Source of the DNA: Porphyra umbilicalis
Lineage: Eukaryota; Rhodophyta; Bangiophyceae; Bangiales; Bangiaceae
Direction of reading: 5' to 3'
Length of the DNA stretch: 64,000 nucleotides
Assembly (NCBI GenBank): GCA_002049455.2
Contig: KV919064.1
Span: forward strand, 30,373 to 94,372
Shown piece after piece: positions 1 to 10,953 of this stretch (its first letter is position 1; the number at the start of each line of letters is the position of its first letter). A program made the translations under genes and the position numbers. The notes under the pieces were generated by a model that was not told where the DNA came from, searched no databases, and saw nothing but the letters and a program-made list of their open reading frames with translations.

Positions 1-732
1 CGTGCTCGCGCACGGCGGATGGCTCTGCGGCGCTCCGACAAGACCATGGCGGTGGAAGCGCACGGCGGGTAGGCGCACCTTGTGGGTGCGGCGTAGGGAC
101 AAGGCACGTCCAGGGGAGCCGTTCGTCCGTACCAGACACCCGGTGTTACCTGTCTGGTGGCGGTGGCTTGCAGTCTGTCGCGAGCAACCAGGCCGTGCGG
201 CGTTGGCTCGGGAAGCCCCCCTTCTGCGTGCCCTAAAAAGAGGAGGCGTTCTGAACACCCCCCCCCCTCAAAGAGCCCCCTCGCATTGTACCGAATGGCG
301 TGGTCAGGTCTCTGAATCTGCGCCGACGATAACAGCACTTGTTCCCCAGCTAATAAATGGACCAAGGTCTTAAACTAAATTAAATTAAAAGTATGTCACA
401 ACTACTGTATTTCCGTATTTGATCTGGCCCCCCTAAAAAGCTGCCAGTCAAGCATCTGTGCAGCGGCGCTCGAAGAAAATGTCGACCCTTACTGAAGCGG
501 CCTACTGTGGGTCACCCACACCCCCCCAGAGCGGATGCGGTGATGGCCCTCCACGTGAAGGTGGTGGCCCGCAACCGCCCGTCGCGTCTGGGCCCGACGC
601 CAATCATCGTCAATCTCCGCCGACTGCGGGCCGCTCCGCTCTGCTGCCTTCCTCTTCCCCACTACTGTACGGACCTGTCGCCCCCCGGCCTCCTCCCTTG
701 CCCATCTCGACTCTTGTCCACGACCGCATCCT
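1..732. other. No gene supported (upstream of the NhaD-type gene)
   Basis: I see no convincing coding region here. The stretch around 370-400 is locally AT-rich (an AATTAAATTAAAAG-like string), unlike the GC-rich surroundings. The open frames that start near 458 and 507 are Arg/Pro-rich and lack natural protein composition. Part of 600-732 is probably the 5' leader of the next gene. Confidence 0.5.
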
Positions 733-2726
733 ATGCGCTTTCGCCCCCCGCGCTCCCCTCTCCCGCCTCCCGCCGGTCCGACTTTGCCAGCCGGCATGCG
801 GCCGCCACTGGCGGCGTTTGTCGGGGCGCCCCCCGCCGCGGCGGCGGCGGCCGCCCCCACCGCCCATCCCCGGCGGCTCCTTGCCCCCCGCCCCCGTCGG
901 CCATTGCCAGTGGCGACAGCGGCAGCGAGGCGGCGTCCGTGGCGGGCGGCGGCGAGCCCCCCACCCCCTGACGGGGACGCCGCCCTCCCCCCGTCCCCCA
1001 CCCCCACCAATGAGCACCCGCCGGCCGGCGGGGGTGCGGCGCCCGTCCCGACGTCGACGCTCCCCCCCCCCCCCCCCCACCGACCGACGCCGACGGCGGC
1101 GGCGACCGCAGCCTCGAGTCCCGCATCAAACCGTCGACCTACACCGCCTACGCGCCCGCCACCGTCGACGGCGTCGCGTCCGCCCCCAAATCCCGCACCG
1201 CCTTTGCCATGTCCCGCCGCCGCGCGGCGGCCGGCGGGCCCGGCTCGGCCACCGCCGACGCGCTGCGGGCGGCGGGGGTGGCGGGCGTCGCCGCCATTGC
1301 GGCGGCCGTGCTGCAACACGGGTGGGTCGAGTCCCACCTGCAACTGACGCTCGCCGCCATTGTCGCGCTCGGCTACGCGGGCACCCTCGCCGAGACGGCG
1401 CTCGACACGTCCAAGACGGGCCTCGCCCTCCTCACCGCCGTCGGCGTGTGGACGGCGGCGGCCACCGCCGGCGGCGCAACCGCCGGCGGCCTCGACGCGG
1501 TCGCGGCGGCGCTCGGCACGCACCTCGCGGGCACCGCTGAGTTGGTCGTCTTTCTCATCAGCGCCGCGACGGTGACCGAGTTGATTGCGGCGCACGGGGG
1601 GTTCCGCCCCCTCGCGCGCGTCGTGGCCGCCGGCACGCGCCGGTCGCCGACCGCCGCCGTCGCCGCCGTGGGGGCCGTCGCGTTTGGGCTGTCGGCGCTC
1701 GCCGACAACCTCACCGCCACGGTCGTGACGCTGCTGCTGCTGCGGGGGTGCCTCATGCACCGCCGCCTGCGGTGGCGCCTCGGGGCGGTGGCGGTGGTGG
1801 CCGCCAATGGGGGGGCCTGGTCCGCGATTGGCGACGTGACGACGACGCTGCTGTGGTCGGCGGGGCGCCTGAGTCCGGGGCCGACGGCGGCGGCGCTGCT
1901 GCTGCCTTCGGTCGTGAGCGTGGCGGTGACGCTCGCGGTGCTGGCGGCGCCGCTGCGGGAGGGCGGCCGTGCCGCCGCCTACGCGGCCGCGTCGACGCCC
2001 GACGCGGTGGCGGCGGCGGCGCCCGCGGCGGCGGCGGCCAACGTGCCGCCGCGGGACGGCGTCGACCTGTCGCCTGCGGCGGATTTGGCGCTGCCTCCCC
2101 GGGGGCGCATCGTCCTTGCGTCGGGCGTCGCCTCCCTCCTCGCCGTCCCCGCGTTTGTGTCGGCGACGGAGCTGCCGCCCTTCCTCGGCATGACCGCCGC
2201 CGCGGGCGGCATGTGGCTCCTCACCGACTGCCTCCACGGGCGGCGCCCCGGGCGGGGGGGCCTCCGCGCGGGCGCCGCCGTCGCCCGCGTCGACGTGTCG
2301 TCGCTGCTCTTCATCACGGGCGCGCTGCTGCTCGTGGGGGGACTGGACGAGGCGGGGCTCCTCCGCACCGCCGCCGCGGCGACCGACGCGGCGGGCGTGC
2401 CGCCGTGGGTGGCCGCCGTTGCCGCCGGCGCCGCCTCGTCGGTGGTGGACAATGTGCCGCTCGTGGCGGCCGTGTCGGCCGTGTGGGGCGGCGCCGTGCC
2501 CCCCGACGATGCGGTGTGGCACCTGGTGTGCCTCGCCGCGGGCACGGGCGCGTCGATGCTGCCGATGGGGTCCGTCGCGGGCGTCGCGTTGATGGCCCTT
2601 GAGGGCGTGCCCCTCGGCTGGTACGTGCGCCACGTGACGGGCGCGGCGGCGGCGGGGTACGTCGCGGGGCTGGCCGCGTTTTGGGTGATGACCGCGGGCG
2701 CCGCGTCAATGGGGCTGGGGGGGTAG
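733..2726 (+). CDS. nhaD: NhaD-type Na+/H+ antiporter, probably plastid-targeted (one frame break)
   Basis: This is an integral membrane Na+/H+ exchanger of the NhaD/ArsB-like ion transporter superfamily. Plant relatives (NHD1) sit in the chloroplast envelope. From about 1083 to the stop the frame is unbroken and shows about a dozen hydrophobic segments. The paired conserved loops are SALADNLTATVV in the first half and SSVVDNVPLVAA in the second. The N-terminus from ATG 733 is rich in Ala, Pro and Arg and poor in acidic residues, like a transit peptide. It lies in a different frame from the membrane part. The two join if one base is missing in the C tract at 1062-1078, giving about 664 residues. 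Directly after the tract the correct frame reads DGGGDRSLESRIKPSTYTAY. If the tract is taken literally, translation could start only at ATG 1209. It is convergent with the next gene. Family call firm; N-terminus inferred. Confidence 0.85.
1062..1078. repeat. C17 mononucleotide tract at a frame break
   Basis: Seventeen consecutive C residues separate the transit-like frame from the antiporter frame. One extra C would restore a single frame. It may be a polymorphic tract or an assembly length error. Confidence 0.8.
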
Positions 2727-2995
2727 GTGGGGGGGGGGGCGGGGGGGGGCTGCACCCGCCGTGGGCGCACGTGTCGGGGGGAGCGGCGTGGCTGGGGCCC
2801 GCCGCGCCCCGACCGCCTCGACTCGGGACGGCGGTTGCATAAAGCATCGTGCCGGGGGCACGGCCGCCGCATTTTTGTGTTTGTCTGCCACGCCATGGTG
2901 CTGGTCTGGGCAACGACGCTCGCCGCCCCCCCCCTCGTCCGTCCACAAAAAAAAAAAAGCGCGCATCCCTGCCCCCCCAACCGTGCCGCCGCGGG
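2727..2995. other. Convergent 3' region between two genes
   Basis: This short spacer lies between the stop codons of two converging genes. It contains a G-rich stretch directly after the antiporter stop and an A12 tract near 2946-2957. No coding signal is seen. Confidence 0.5.
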
Positions 2996-3994
2996 TCACG
3001 CGGCGCGCCCCTCGGCGTCCATACTCGCCTCCCAGCGGCCGACGGCGTCGGCCACCTCCCCCCCCCCACGAGGCGCCCCAGCCCCGCCCGCAGCAGCGCG
3101 CGGAGCGCCAGCGCGCGGTCGCGGCCCGCCCGCCCCGCGCCGCCCGCCGGCAAGCCGTCGAGCACCGCCGCCAGCGCAGCGTCGGCCGGCTCGGTCGGCA
3201 CGGCGGCGACGGCGGCTCCCCCATCCCCCCCCCCCCCGCCGCGCCCGCCACGGCGCCACCCCCCCCCCACCGGCGCGGACGGCGGCGCCCCAGCGGAGGA
3301 GCGCCATCTCCAACCGCGCCGCCACCTCTGGCGCGTCCTCCCCCCACTCCACACGCGCCACGACCGCGAGGGCGGCAGCCGCCGCGGGCACCCCCCCCCC
3401 CCCCCCGCCAGCACCCGACAGAGGGGCCCGAGGTGGCGCCCCGGCGCCGCCGCCCCCCCCACCAGCCCAACCGCCCCCACCCCGTCGCCAACCGCCGCGG
3501 CCGCGGCGACCGCCGCCCGCATCACGGTCGGGGAGGCGTCGAGGTGCCCCCGCGCCGCCGCGCGGGCGACGAGCCCCCCCACATCCCCCGGCGTGGCGAC
3601 CGCCGCCGCCGCCAGCAGCGCCGCCACGGCCCGCGGGTGGGCGGTGACGCCGTCGCCGCCCGCCGCGGCGGCGGCCCGCCACACGGCGGGGAGGCGCGCC
3701 GGCACGGCCGACGCGGCAATGGCGGCGAGGAGGGGGGGGAGGAGCCGCCGGGGGGGGGGGGGGCCCACGACCGCCGCCCGAGCCGCGTAATCGTCAAGGC
3801 CGCTTCCGCAGCGGCGGGGGGGGGGGCGGCGAGCGCGCCGGCGAGCGCCGCCGCATACGCGGGGCGGGGGGGGGGGGGGTCCCCGCCGCCGGCGTCAGCA
3901 GCGCCACCGCCCGCGAGAGGGCGACCGCCCCGACCGACCGGCGGGGCAGCGCGTCGCCGTCGTCGACGCCGCCGACGCCCGCGCCGCGGGGCGT

Positions 3995-4041
<47 letters not shown>

Positions 4042-5121
4042 CGCCGGCGGCCGCCGCGGAGCGGGCGCCCGCAAGGATGGCGGCGGCCCCCCCCCCCCCC
4101 CCCACCTCGGCTGCAAACACGCGCATGTAGGCGGCGACGAGCGGCGTCGGCGCGTCCACCCCCGCCCGCGCCGCCGCGTCGGCGACGGCGTCGACGGCGG
4201 CCACCCCCCCCCCCCCGCCGCCGCCGCCAGCGCCGCGACCGTGTCCCCGTTGAACCCCCCCCCGCCGCGAGCGCGGCCGCCGCCCGCGCGGTGGCGGCGC
4301 GGAGGGCGTGCGGGGCGCCCGCCCCCCCCCCCGCCGCCTCTGCCCACACGCAGAGGGCGGCGTTGAGGGCGGGGCCCGACCCGCCGCCGCCGCGGCGCCC
4401 GCCGCCCGGCGCGCCGAGCGCGCGGGAGAGCAGCAGCGCCGCCACGCGCGCGCGGGTGGGGCCCGCGACGGGGAACCCCCCCCCCCCCCCGACGGTGGCG
4501 AGGAGGACCCCCGGGGGTGGGGGTGCGCCCCCCCCCCCCCCCCCGAGACGGCGAGGAGGACCCCCCCCCCCCCCTCCCCCCCCCCCCCCCCCCCCCCGCC
4601 GCCAGCCGCCGCAGCAGCACCGTATACACGGCGCGGGGCAGGCGCAGCGCCGCCCACCGCGCCGCCGCGTCGACTTGCAGCGCCGTCGCCACGTCCCCCG
4701 CCGCGGCGGCGCGCAGCGCGGCGGCGGCGTAGAGGGTGCCCCGCCCCGCGGCCGACCACCCGCCCGTCACCCCCGACGCTTCGAGGGCGGCGACGAGCGC
4801 GGCGGCGAGCGGCGGCGACACGCCCGCCGCGCCGTGGACGACGGCGAGGGCGGCGGCGCGCGGTAGCGCGGGGTGGGGGGGGGGGGGGGGAGGGGGGGGG
4901 GTCTTGGGGGACCCGCCCGTCCCGGGGGGGGGGGGGAACGTCAAGGCCTCCACGGCGGCGCCGAGGTTGCCCCCAAGCGCGTGCCACAGCGCCGTGTGCG
5001 CGGCGGCGCCGGCGCGCGATTGAAAGGTGAGGGCGTGGGGGCGCGCCGGCCGCGCCCGCGGGGGGGGGGGGCGGGGGGGGGGCGGGGGCCCCCCCGCCGC
5101 GCCCGGGCGTCGCGGCGTGGC

Positions 5122-5154
<33 letters not shown>

Positions 5155-5460
5155 AACGACGCCCCCGAGGCCGTCGAGCAGCCGCCGCCGGTGGGGCAGG
5201 TGCGGCGCCATGTCCACTTCGGGCGCCCCCGCGGCGGCGCGGCGAAAGGCGGCGAGGCGGTCGGCGGTCGCCTGCCGCTCCCGCCGGGGGCGGCGCCGGA
5301 GGCGCGGCACGTGGGGGGGGGGGGGGAGGCTGGCGGGGGGGGGGGGGGGGGGGGGGGCGCCCGCCGCCGACGCGGCCGACCGCCCGCGCGCCGCCGCCGC
5401 CGCCGCCGCCCACCCGACGCCGGCGGTGGGGCGGGCGGCGGTGCGGGCGAGGAGGGACAT
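2996..5460 (-). CDS. Helical-repeat protein, PPR-like, split over three frames at G/C tracts
   Basis: Read from ATG 5460 (MSLLARTAARP) to the TGA at 2996, the minus strand carries one long Ala/Leu-rich protein whose open frame changes at about eight G/C tracts. The pieces resemble antiparallel helix pairs of the pentatricopeptide type, for example GTLYAAAALRAAAAGDVATA, RLPRAVYTVLLRRLAAGG, ALNAALCVWAEAA, GVDAPTPLVAAYMRVFAAEV and AALAVVARVEWGEDAPEVAA. The last piece ends GRWEASMDAEGRAA. PPR proteins are organellar RNA-binding proteins, and the Ala/Arg-rich N-terminus would fit organelle import. Six of the eight frame changes go in the direction of one missing base. The other two intervals each contain several tracts and need a net shift of two. 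I therefore treat this as one gene with miscounted tracts rather than a pseudogene. Motif-level assignment is weak because no repeat is fully regular; another alpha-solenoid family is possible. Confidence 0.45.
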
Positions 5461-6585
5461 GGTGGAGGGGGGGGGGGGGGGGGGGGGTGGCGGCGCTCGG
5501 GGCTCGGGGGGGGGGGGGGGGGGGGGGACGCCGACGCTGCCGGGGGCGCGACGACCGCCGGCGGGGGGGTGGGGGGGTGGGGGGGGGCGCCGCCGCGCGC
5601 CGCGGCACGCCGGTGGGGGGGGGGGGGGGGGCGGCGTCGGCGCTGGCGCGGATCAAGAGGGCGGCGGCCGCGGCGGCGCTGTTGGCGCAGCCGCGCCGCT
5701 TGATTCGGGGCGCCCCCGGTGCGCGCGCGGCGCCCGCGTGCGCCGCGCGCGACCGGGGCCACGCGGGGCGGGCGGCGGCCGCGGGGCGGGCGGCCGCGCC
5801 GTCGCGCCCCGCGCCCGGCGGGCACGCCCGTGCGACGGGTGCGGCGCGGGGCTGGTGGCAGGCGGCAGTGGCGGTCGGGGGTGCCCAGGGGGGGCGCCAG
5901 AGGCTCCCCACGAGCGCCCCACGGGTGCGCTACTCTTGACGGCAACGCCGGCGCCGCGCCCGCGCCGTGCCGTCGCTGCCGCGTCCCGAGGTGCCTCGCC
6001 CGCCTCGCTCCACGGGTGGGTTGTGCGAGCGGATCGGTTCGATTCGTCCGCCGTGCGAAAAAAAAAAGGGCAAAGGTGGACAGCAGCCTCCCCGGTGGCC
6101 CCGTGTTGCCACCCGCGCTGCACCGGTGCCAGCAACGTGTGGACCTGCGCAGGGGTGGTCAAGCGACCGCAACGTGCAGGGCGCTTGATACAACAAGCAC
6201 CGCGTCGGACGCCCACTCCTCCTTGTCGGCGCGCAATGGGGGACCAGCGCCAACGAGAAGCGTCGCCGACAAGACGCATGCGACGGTCTGATGGAACCGC
6301 GTCTGCATCCGACCGTCGCAAGCGTCTGGTGCAAAGGACGGCCGTCGTTTGGCCTCCTCACCATATGGCTGCGTAGAAGATAGCTGCCACAAAAAAAGCC
6401 AGCAGCGACAAGCACCGCCGTGACGGGCGCGGGGCGACATGTCCTGTCGATCATCGACTCGGCCATGCACCAAGATGGCGCTCGCCAGCCTGTACCGGGC
6501 GCCCGCGCCACAACAACCCTCGACAACAGGTGCCCATTCATAAAGCAGGCGCCCAAGTTCTATGCATAAAAGAGGTGACCGCTCA
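5461..6585. other. Intergenic, with very long G tracts; no gene supported
   Basis: Immediately upstream of the PPR-like start codon lie a G21 tract (5467-5487) and a G22 tract (5506-5527), with more G tracts up to about 5630. The rest is GC-rich without a convincing frame. Open frames from 5719 to 6376 on either strand are Arg/Ala-rich and look incidental. Promoter elements for the minus-strand gene should lie here, but I cannot point to one. Confidence 0.4.
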
Positions 6586-6832
6586 CCAGCACAAACAAGG
6601 GCGGAAAGAGGGCGCTCACTCCACTGCACAACGCACCCATACATCCACCCCGTCTCGCCGGCGTGTGGCCATCCGTAGGCGTCACGCTCCAACACCACTA
6701 CCGCAACCGCAAAAGTTAGGCCACGTCACACGCGCGCGCCCACACACAGGCGACCACGCACGCTCCCAGCTCCTACCAGCAGGTCACTTCACAGCAACCG
6801 CACCCCACCGCCACAACTGCCGCGACCGCCGC

Positions 6833-8068
6833 TTAGACGATCGACGCCAGCTGGCCGCGGAGCTCGCCCGCACGGAACATGGCCGTGTGGATGTCACAGT
6901 ACACCAGCTGCGACAGCAGGTTCTGTTGGTTGGTCGAGTTGATCAAGAACACGTTGTCGCCCAACATAAAGTCGCCCATCATGTTATTGTCGCTCTTGGT
7001 CGCCACCAGCTCCTGGATGCGCGGGCCCGCGCCGTCGGCCGGCCCAACGTGCAGGTGGGTGCCCATCGCCAGGTCCTCCGCCACCGGCGACGACAGCATG
7101 GCGAAGCTGCCCGTCACCGCAATGGTGCTGGGGAAGAAGTACTCGACCGACAGCCCGCCCGTCGCGTCCGAGCCCACCGCCGGCGGGTTGACCGACACCG
7201 GCGACAGGAGCGTCGTGTAAGCCGACGACGACGCCGCCGACAGTATCTGCCCGCGGAGCTCGCCCGTCGGCAGCAGCTCCGAGTGCACGTCCATGTACAC
7301 GCCGCGCATCTTCATCATGTTGAAGAACTCGGCCGTCGGCATGTACGTGTTCCGGGCCGCCGTGTAGAAGGCGGTCCTGTTGTTGTCGCTCAGCGTCGGC
7401 CGCAGCTCAAAGATGCGCTGCCCGTTGGTGCCCGTCAGCCCAATGTGGAAGTGGCTGCCGTTGAACAGGTTGAGCGCCAGCGGCGACGACAGCCCCTGCC
7501 ACGACCCCGTCACGATCATTGTGCCTGTCGGCATCAGCTCCACAATAATCCCGCCAAAGGCGGTGCTCGTTGTCGGCGGGTTGGTAAAGGCCGACGACAG
7601 CGACGCCGACAGCGTCTTGGCGCCCTTGACCGACGGCACCAGCTGGCCACGCAGCTCCTTGCCGACCATCATGTAGAACTCACGCGCCATCAGCAGCTCC
7701 GCCTGGCGGTCGCTCAGCATCACCGCCGTGCGGCCCTTCCCGTCCGTGTTGTCGTTGCCAAACTTGGTCACCGACGCCAGCGGGAACTGCTCCTCCCCGT
7801 TGCGCCCCGCCCACGCCGCATACAGGCCGAGCTCCTTGACGCCCATGGCCAGGCCGCGGAATTCGAAGCTCACGGCCAGCATCTTGGTGGCGGCATCGTA
7901 CGACGCCTTGACCATCCCAGTGCCGGCCGCGTTCACCGGCGGCACCATCTGGTGGCCCGACAGGTAGCCAACGTAATTGCCCGCGCTCGCGGCCGACGCC
8001 GTCGACACGGAGGTGGCGGCCACCGCCAGGGCGGCCACCGCCGCGGCGGCGAGCTTAGTGAACGCCAT
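6833..8068 (-). CDS. Secreted protein with three CHRD (chordin) domains, copy 1
   Basis: A 411-residue uninterrupted protein. Residues 1-26 form a classic signal peptide (MAFTKLAAAAVAALAVAATS, cleavage near STASA), so it is predicted to be secreted to the cell surface or wall. Three repeats of the CHRD domain follow, each closing with the family's hallmark ELRGQ motif at residues 138-142, 270-274 and 402-406. The internal HxH signatures are HFHIG (207-211) and HLHVG (338-342). No transmembrane segment is seen after the signal. CHRD domains occur in animal chordins and in many microbial secreted proteins; their role in algae is not established. Its paralogue at 35225-36460 has the same length and differs at 22 residues by my alignment. 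A TATA-like box sits 130 bases upstream of the ATG. Confidence 0.9.
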   Translation of the reverse strand: MAFTKLAAAAVAALAVAATSVSTASAASAGNYVGYLSGHQMVPPVNAAGTGMVKASYDAATKMLAVSFEFRGLAMGVKELGLYAAWAGRNGEEQFPLASVTKFGNDNTDGKGRTAVMLSDRQAELLMAREFYMMVGKELRGQLVPSVKGAKTLSASLSSAFTNPPTTSTAFGGIIVELMPTGTMIVTGSWQGLSSPLALNLFNGSHFHIGLTGTNGQRIFELRPTLSDNNRTAFYTAARNTYMPTAEFFNMMKMRGVYMDVHSELLPTGELRGQILSAASSSAYTTLLSPVSVNPPAVGSDATGGLSVEYFFPSTIAVTGSFAMLSSPVAEDLAMGTHLHVGPADGAGPRIQELVATKSDNNMMGDFMLGDNVFLINSTNQQNLLSQLVYCDIHTAMFRAGELRGQLASIV

Positions 8069-8197
8069 CGTGGGGGCGGCGGGGGCGGGGGGGTCGGTGT
8101 GTATCGGTAGAGGGGGGGGGGAGCGAGCGCCGTCGGTCGAGCTGGGCTTGGATTCGGGGCGACGCAGGTCGATTCCGGAGCCGCTCGCGGCCGGCGA

Positions 8198-8203
8198 TTT
8201 ATA
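8198..8203 (-). promoter_or_regulatory. TATA-like box of CHRD copy 1
   Basis: On the minus strand this reads AAGTATAAATCG, 130 bases upstream of the start codon. The inverted copy has ACATAAAACG at the aligned position and the same distance, so the element is conserved between the paralogues. Confidence 0.55.
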
Positions 8204-8215
8204 CTTGCTGACGCG

Positions 8216-8960
8216 CCAGTAAGCCCCGTGGCCCCTTGACGATGCTTTGGTGACTCACGGTACCTCTCGAGCGATCTCTCCGGCACCGTCAGCCGAGAGC
8301 CTCACATGGTCCGAGGAGTGCGCCCGGGTGAGATCCTCCGCCACGGGTGGGCATCAGGCCCTCGCATCCGCGGCCAGCTGGCGACGGACCATCCGTGCAT
8401 GCGCGGATGGTCCGGGGCTGCGCCGGTACATAAGTGCAACCTCGGGTACGCAATCACGCCAGCGCATCGGCACTTGAACAGTGTCCTCCGGCAAGAGTGA
8501 ATAGGTCCCCCATCGAACGTGGCAACGGCTTGCGAAAATTGTCGTTCCGGCCAATATCGTTCAAGGTATTTCTTGGGATCATTGTTCTGCTATACTGTGC
8601 GAGCACGTTGGAAGCACATATCTCGCGAGGCAAACTTGGCTGAGTGCAAACATCGACCAATCGTTGCCGTTACCTTCTTGTATAAGGACCCAATCAGAGG
8701 CTTCCGTGAAACGCGAACTTCGGAGCCATAGCGATGCCATGCCGAGCTGTACGTACCGCGTCATGGACGGCGGCGGTTGCTCTGCGACCGCAACCACGGC
8801 AGCAGCGGGACTCCAACTTGAGCACATCTTGATGCCAAACACGCTGCTGCCGGCGGCTACAATAGACCTCATGCTTGGAGCTGATACGTTTCCTGCGATC
8901 CCTGGAGGCCACTCGAGCAAGGGAGAGCCTTAACGAGAGCCTCTTCGTTGGAAGTACAGT
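8216..8960. other. No gene supported
   Basis: GC content drops towards average. Only short open frames exist on both strands and none resembles a known protein. Confidence 0.5.
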
Positions 8961-9482
8961 GTGTATTCGATATTAGGGCGCTCGTTCATACGACCCGGTC
9001 GTACAAACGAGCCGGTCCTTACTTCAATTAAGTACACTGCAGCGACGTCATTCCATGGGACTGCTGACTCAGACATAAAGCATGTGCCCCCATCGTCATG
9101 CAGCGAGACAGCTTCCATGGCCACCGCACCGCACACCATCCCCCCACCATCAAACTACCACCTGCTTGCCCGCGGTCCTTTCCCCCCCACCGATCATCCA
9201 CTTCCCCACTCGTGTTGGCGGGGTCTCTCAGTCGCGACAAACAAGATCGACGCTGTCGTGCACACACAGCTGCATGGGGTTCTACCTGTAGCTGACAGCG
9301 TCCATGCCGACGTGTCAGAGGTGGTCTCTCTGTTGAAAAACACTGGTTTGGTTGTGGACTTTCTGGGGGTGTCGGAGGAGGAGAGAGGCCGTGCGGTGGA
9401 TAGGTGGTTTGTCGTCGAGGATGACGTGAGCACCATCGCTCAGGAGGACGACATGTTCCTCGCAGGAGAGGACGAAGGCTAA
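8961..9482 (+). CDS. Hypothetical ORF fragment, acidic C-terminus
   Basis: The frame is open for 173 codons. Its second half has natural composition (VSEVVSLLKNTGLVVDFLGV, then an Asp/Glu-rich end EDDVSTIAQEDDMFLAGEDE). The first half looks translated by chance: it starts inside a 15 bp imperfect inverted repeat (8981-9011) and is Pro/His-rich. It may be the last exon of a longer gene or a relic. I do not recognise the family. Confidence 0.25.
   Translation: MYSILGRSFIRPGRTNEPVLTSIKYTAATSFHGTADSDIKHVPPSSCSETASMATAPHTIPPPSNYHLLARGPFPPTDHPLPHSCWRGLSVATNKIDAVVHTQLHGVLPVADSVHADVSEVVSLLKNTGLVVDFLGVSEEERGRAVDRWFVVEDDVSTIAQEDDMFLAGEDEG
8981..9011. repeat. Imperfect 15 bp inverted repeat
   Basis: CTCGTTCATACGACC is followed after one base by GGTCGTACAAACGAG. 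Thirteen of the 15 positions pair. It could form a hairpin. No associated element is visible. Confidence 0.6.
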
Positions 9483-10767
9483 CGTAGCTGAAGAGCCTTT
9501 TTTTTCTGTCGTTTGCTTGATGGCGCTGTTGGCAAACACCGTCTCTGTAGGCCTTCGCACCTTTTACTTGCAGCGCGTCGGCTTTGAGTCGGTGCAAGTA
9601 GCGAGACCACAACCGGGCGCGAGTACGGTGGTATTGCGGTGACACACCCCAAATGATGATCTGAATGTGATTTTGAAGAAGGCTACTATAAAGTGGCCCC
9701 GCGTCGCATAGTCGAATGCACACTGTCACCGGTGGGTTTTTCCCCCGGCTCTTCAAGCTTACAGCAAAAATTATGCCACGCACTTCGACCGAATTGAGGA
9801 CAAACCTGTGCCCTTAAAAACTTGTGAAGGGGGTGTCCACAAGAACGTCCTTTACTGTTGATAAGTTCGACCAAACAGTCATTTTGCGACAGGATGCGAC
9901 ATAACCATCGCAGATCTACTGGAAGCCGGGTGTGGTCGTCTCGTGAGCGCGGCGCCAGTGCAGTTGAAACGCAGATGTGGGATTCCTAAGCAGGACACCA
10001 CAAAATGACACGTTCTGGTGTGTGGCCAAGCGATCCCGCGAGAGGCAGACAGTGGTGCAAATCAGTCCCAATGCGATGACAGCTACGTCAACCTGCAAAA
10101 AAAACTACACCGTGGACGCTTGCGACCTCACGTCAACAGTCGGAGCGGTAGACGCACGCACCAGTGGCACGCCGAGTCTGTTCTGTGCCAACGAGTCTGT
10201 CACAGGTTCCATCCGTCGCCACCCGAAGCGTTCAGAACACCGAGCGCTTCTCACGACTGTCTTCAGATTGGACGTGACCCGTCCAACCAAATTAGCAAGG
10301 CGGAGCGGTGGGTTTCTTTGGCACTGTACTCCCAGTGCTCTGGCTGCAAGGACCGTCCGTACGCAAAACCTGGGCACTTCGCTGATGAGCTGTCAGCACA
10401 CTCAGGTGGAGCGTGAGTGTCGATCAGCGACTCGAGTTCGATAGGTTTAGAGGACATTCTCATTGACACCGAGATGCGGTTTGATAGGGCTTTTCAACAC
10501 CATCGAGATGGCGAAGGGAGGACCCATACAGTGCATTCTCGTTATAACGTCCACCCTGATTCACATAAATCTGCCAGATTGAAGTTTAGAGTCGCTTGTA
10601 TCCGATTCGCTGAAGAGAGTTGAAGCCTTCGAACTATGCTGCGGCGGCTCGGCTTTCGAGGCTTCCTTTCAGTCTTGTCGCGTGCGATTGGACCGTGAAG
10701 GGCGTCGTCACGATCATAATTAATTATCTGGCAACGTCCCCCACTGCCCCAGCGCCTGTTCTCGGTC
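9483..10767. other. No gene supported; short relic frames
   Basis: Several overlapping open frames of 60-155 codons exist. The most protein-like piece is on the plus strand at about 10270-10416 (AERWVSLALYSQCSGCKDRP), containing a CxxC. It lacks a clear start and may be a fragment of a degraded gene. Confidence 0.4.
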
Positions 10768-10953
10768 AGAGCATACCCAGCAACGTCGGTTGCGAACGAT
10801 CTGCGAACCGTTTCAGAGCGCAACGTGTGCGCCTATGAGTGGCCAAAAGTGTTTCGGCAGCGATATGCGCAGGCCCTGCGAACCCGCTCCGCTCGGATCG
10901 AGAGTACTTGTTTTCTTCTGTCGGCAGATCGCAGTGTATGGGAAACGGAGAAT

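Larger units (their letters stand above)
6586..8215 (-). repeat. Left arm of an inverted duplication carrying CHRD gene copy 1
   Basis: This segment is the near-identical reverse complement of 35080-36712. Similarity covers the whole CHRD gene, about 245 bases of 3' flank, and the 5' leader out to the TATA-like box. It fades below about 6586, where GAGCGGTCACCTC faces GTGCGATTAACTC in the other arm. The arms are about 27 kb apart. Confidence 0.85.

Noticed and set aside
458-1540. Long plus-strand frame from 458 as an alternative antiporter start
   Set aside because: It is Arg/Pro-rich and overlaps the antiporter in another frame; the transit-like frame from 733 is more natural.
489-2633. Very long minus-strand open frame opposite the antiporter
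   Set aside because: Arg/Gly/His-rich composition without motifs; a by-product of high GC on the antisense of a well-supported gene.
6034-6056. GGTTCGATTC string resembling a tRNA T-arm
   Set aside because: The flanking stem does not give a 5 bp T-stem with a 7-base loop, and no acceptor or anticodon arms are found around it.
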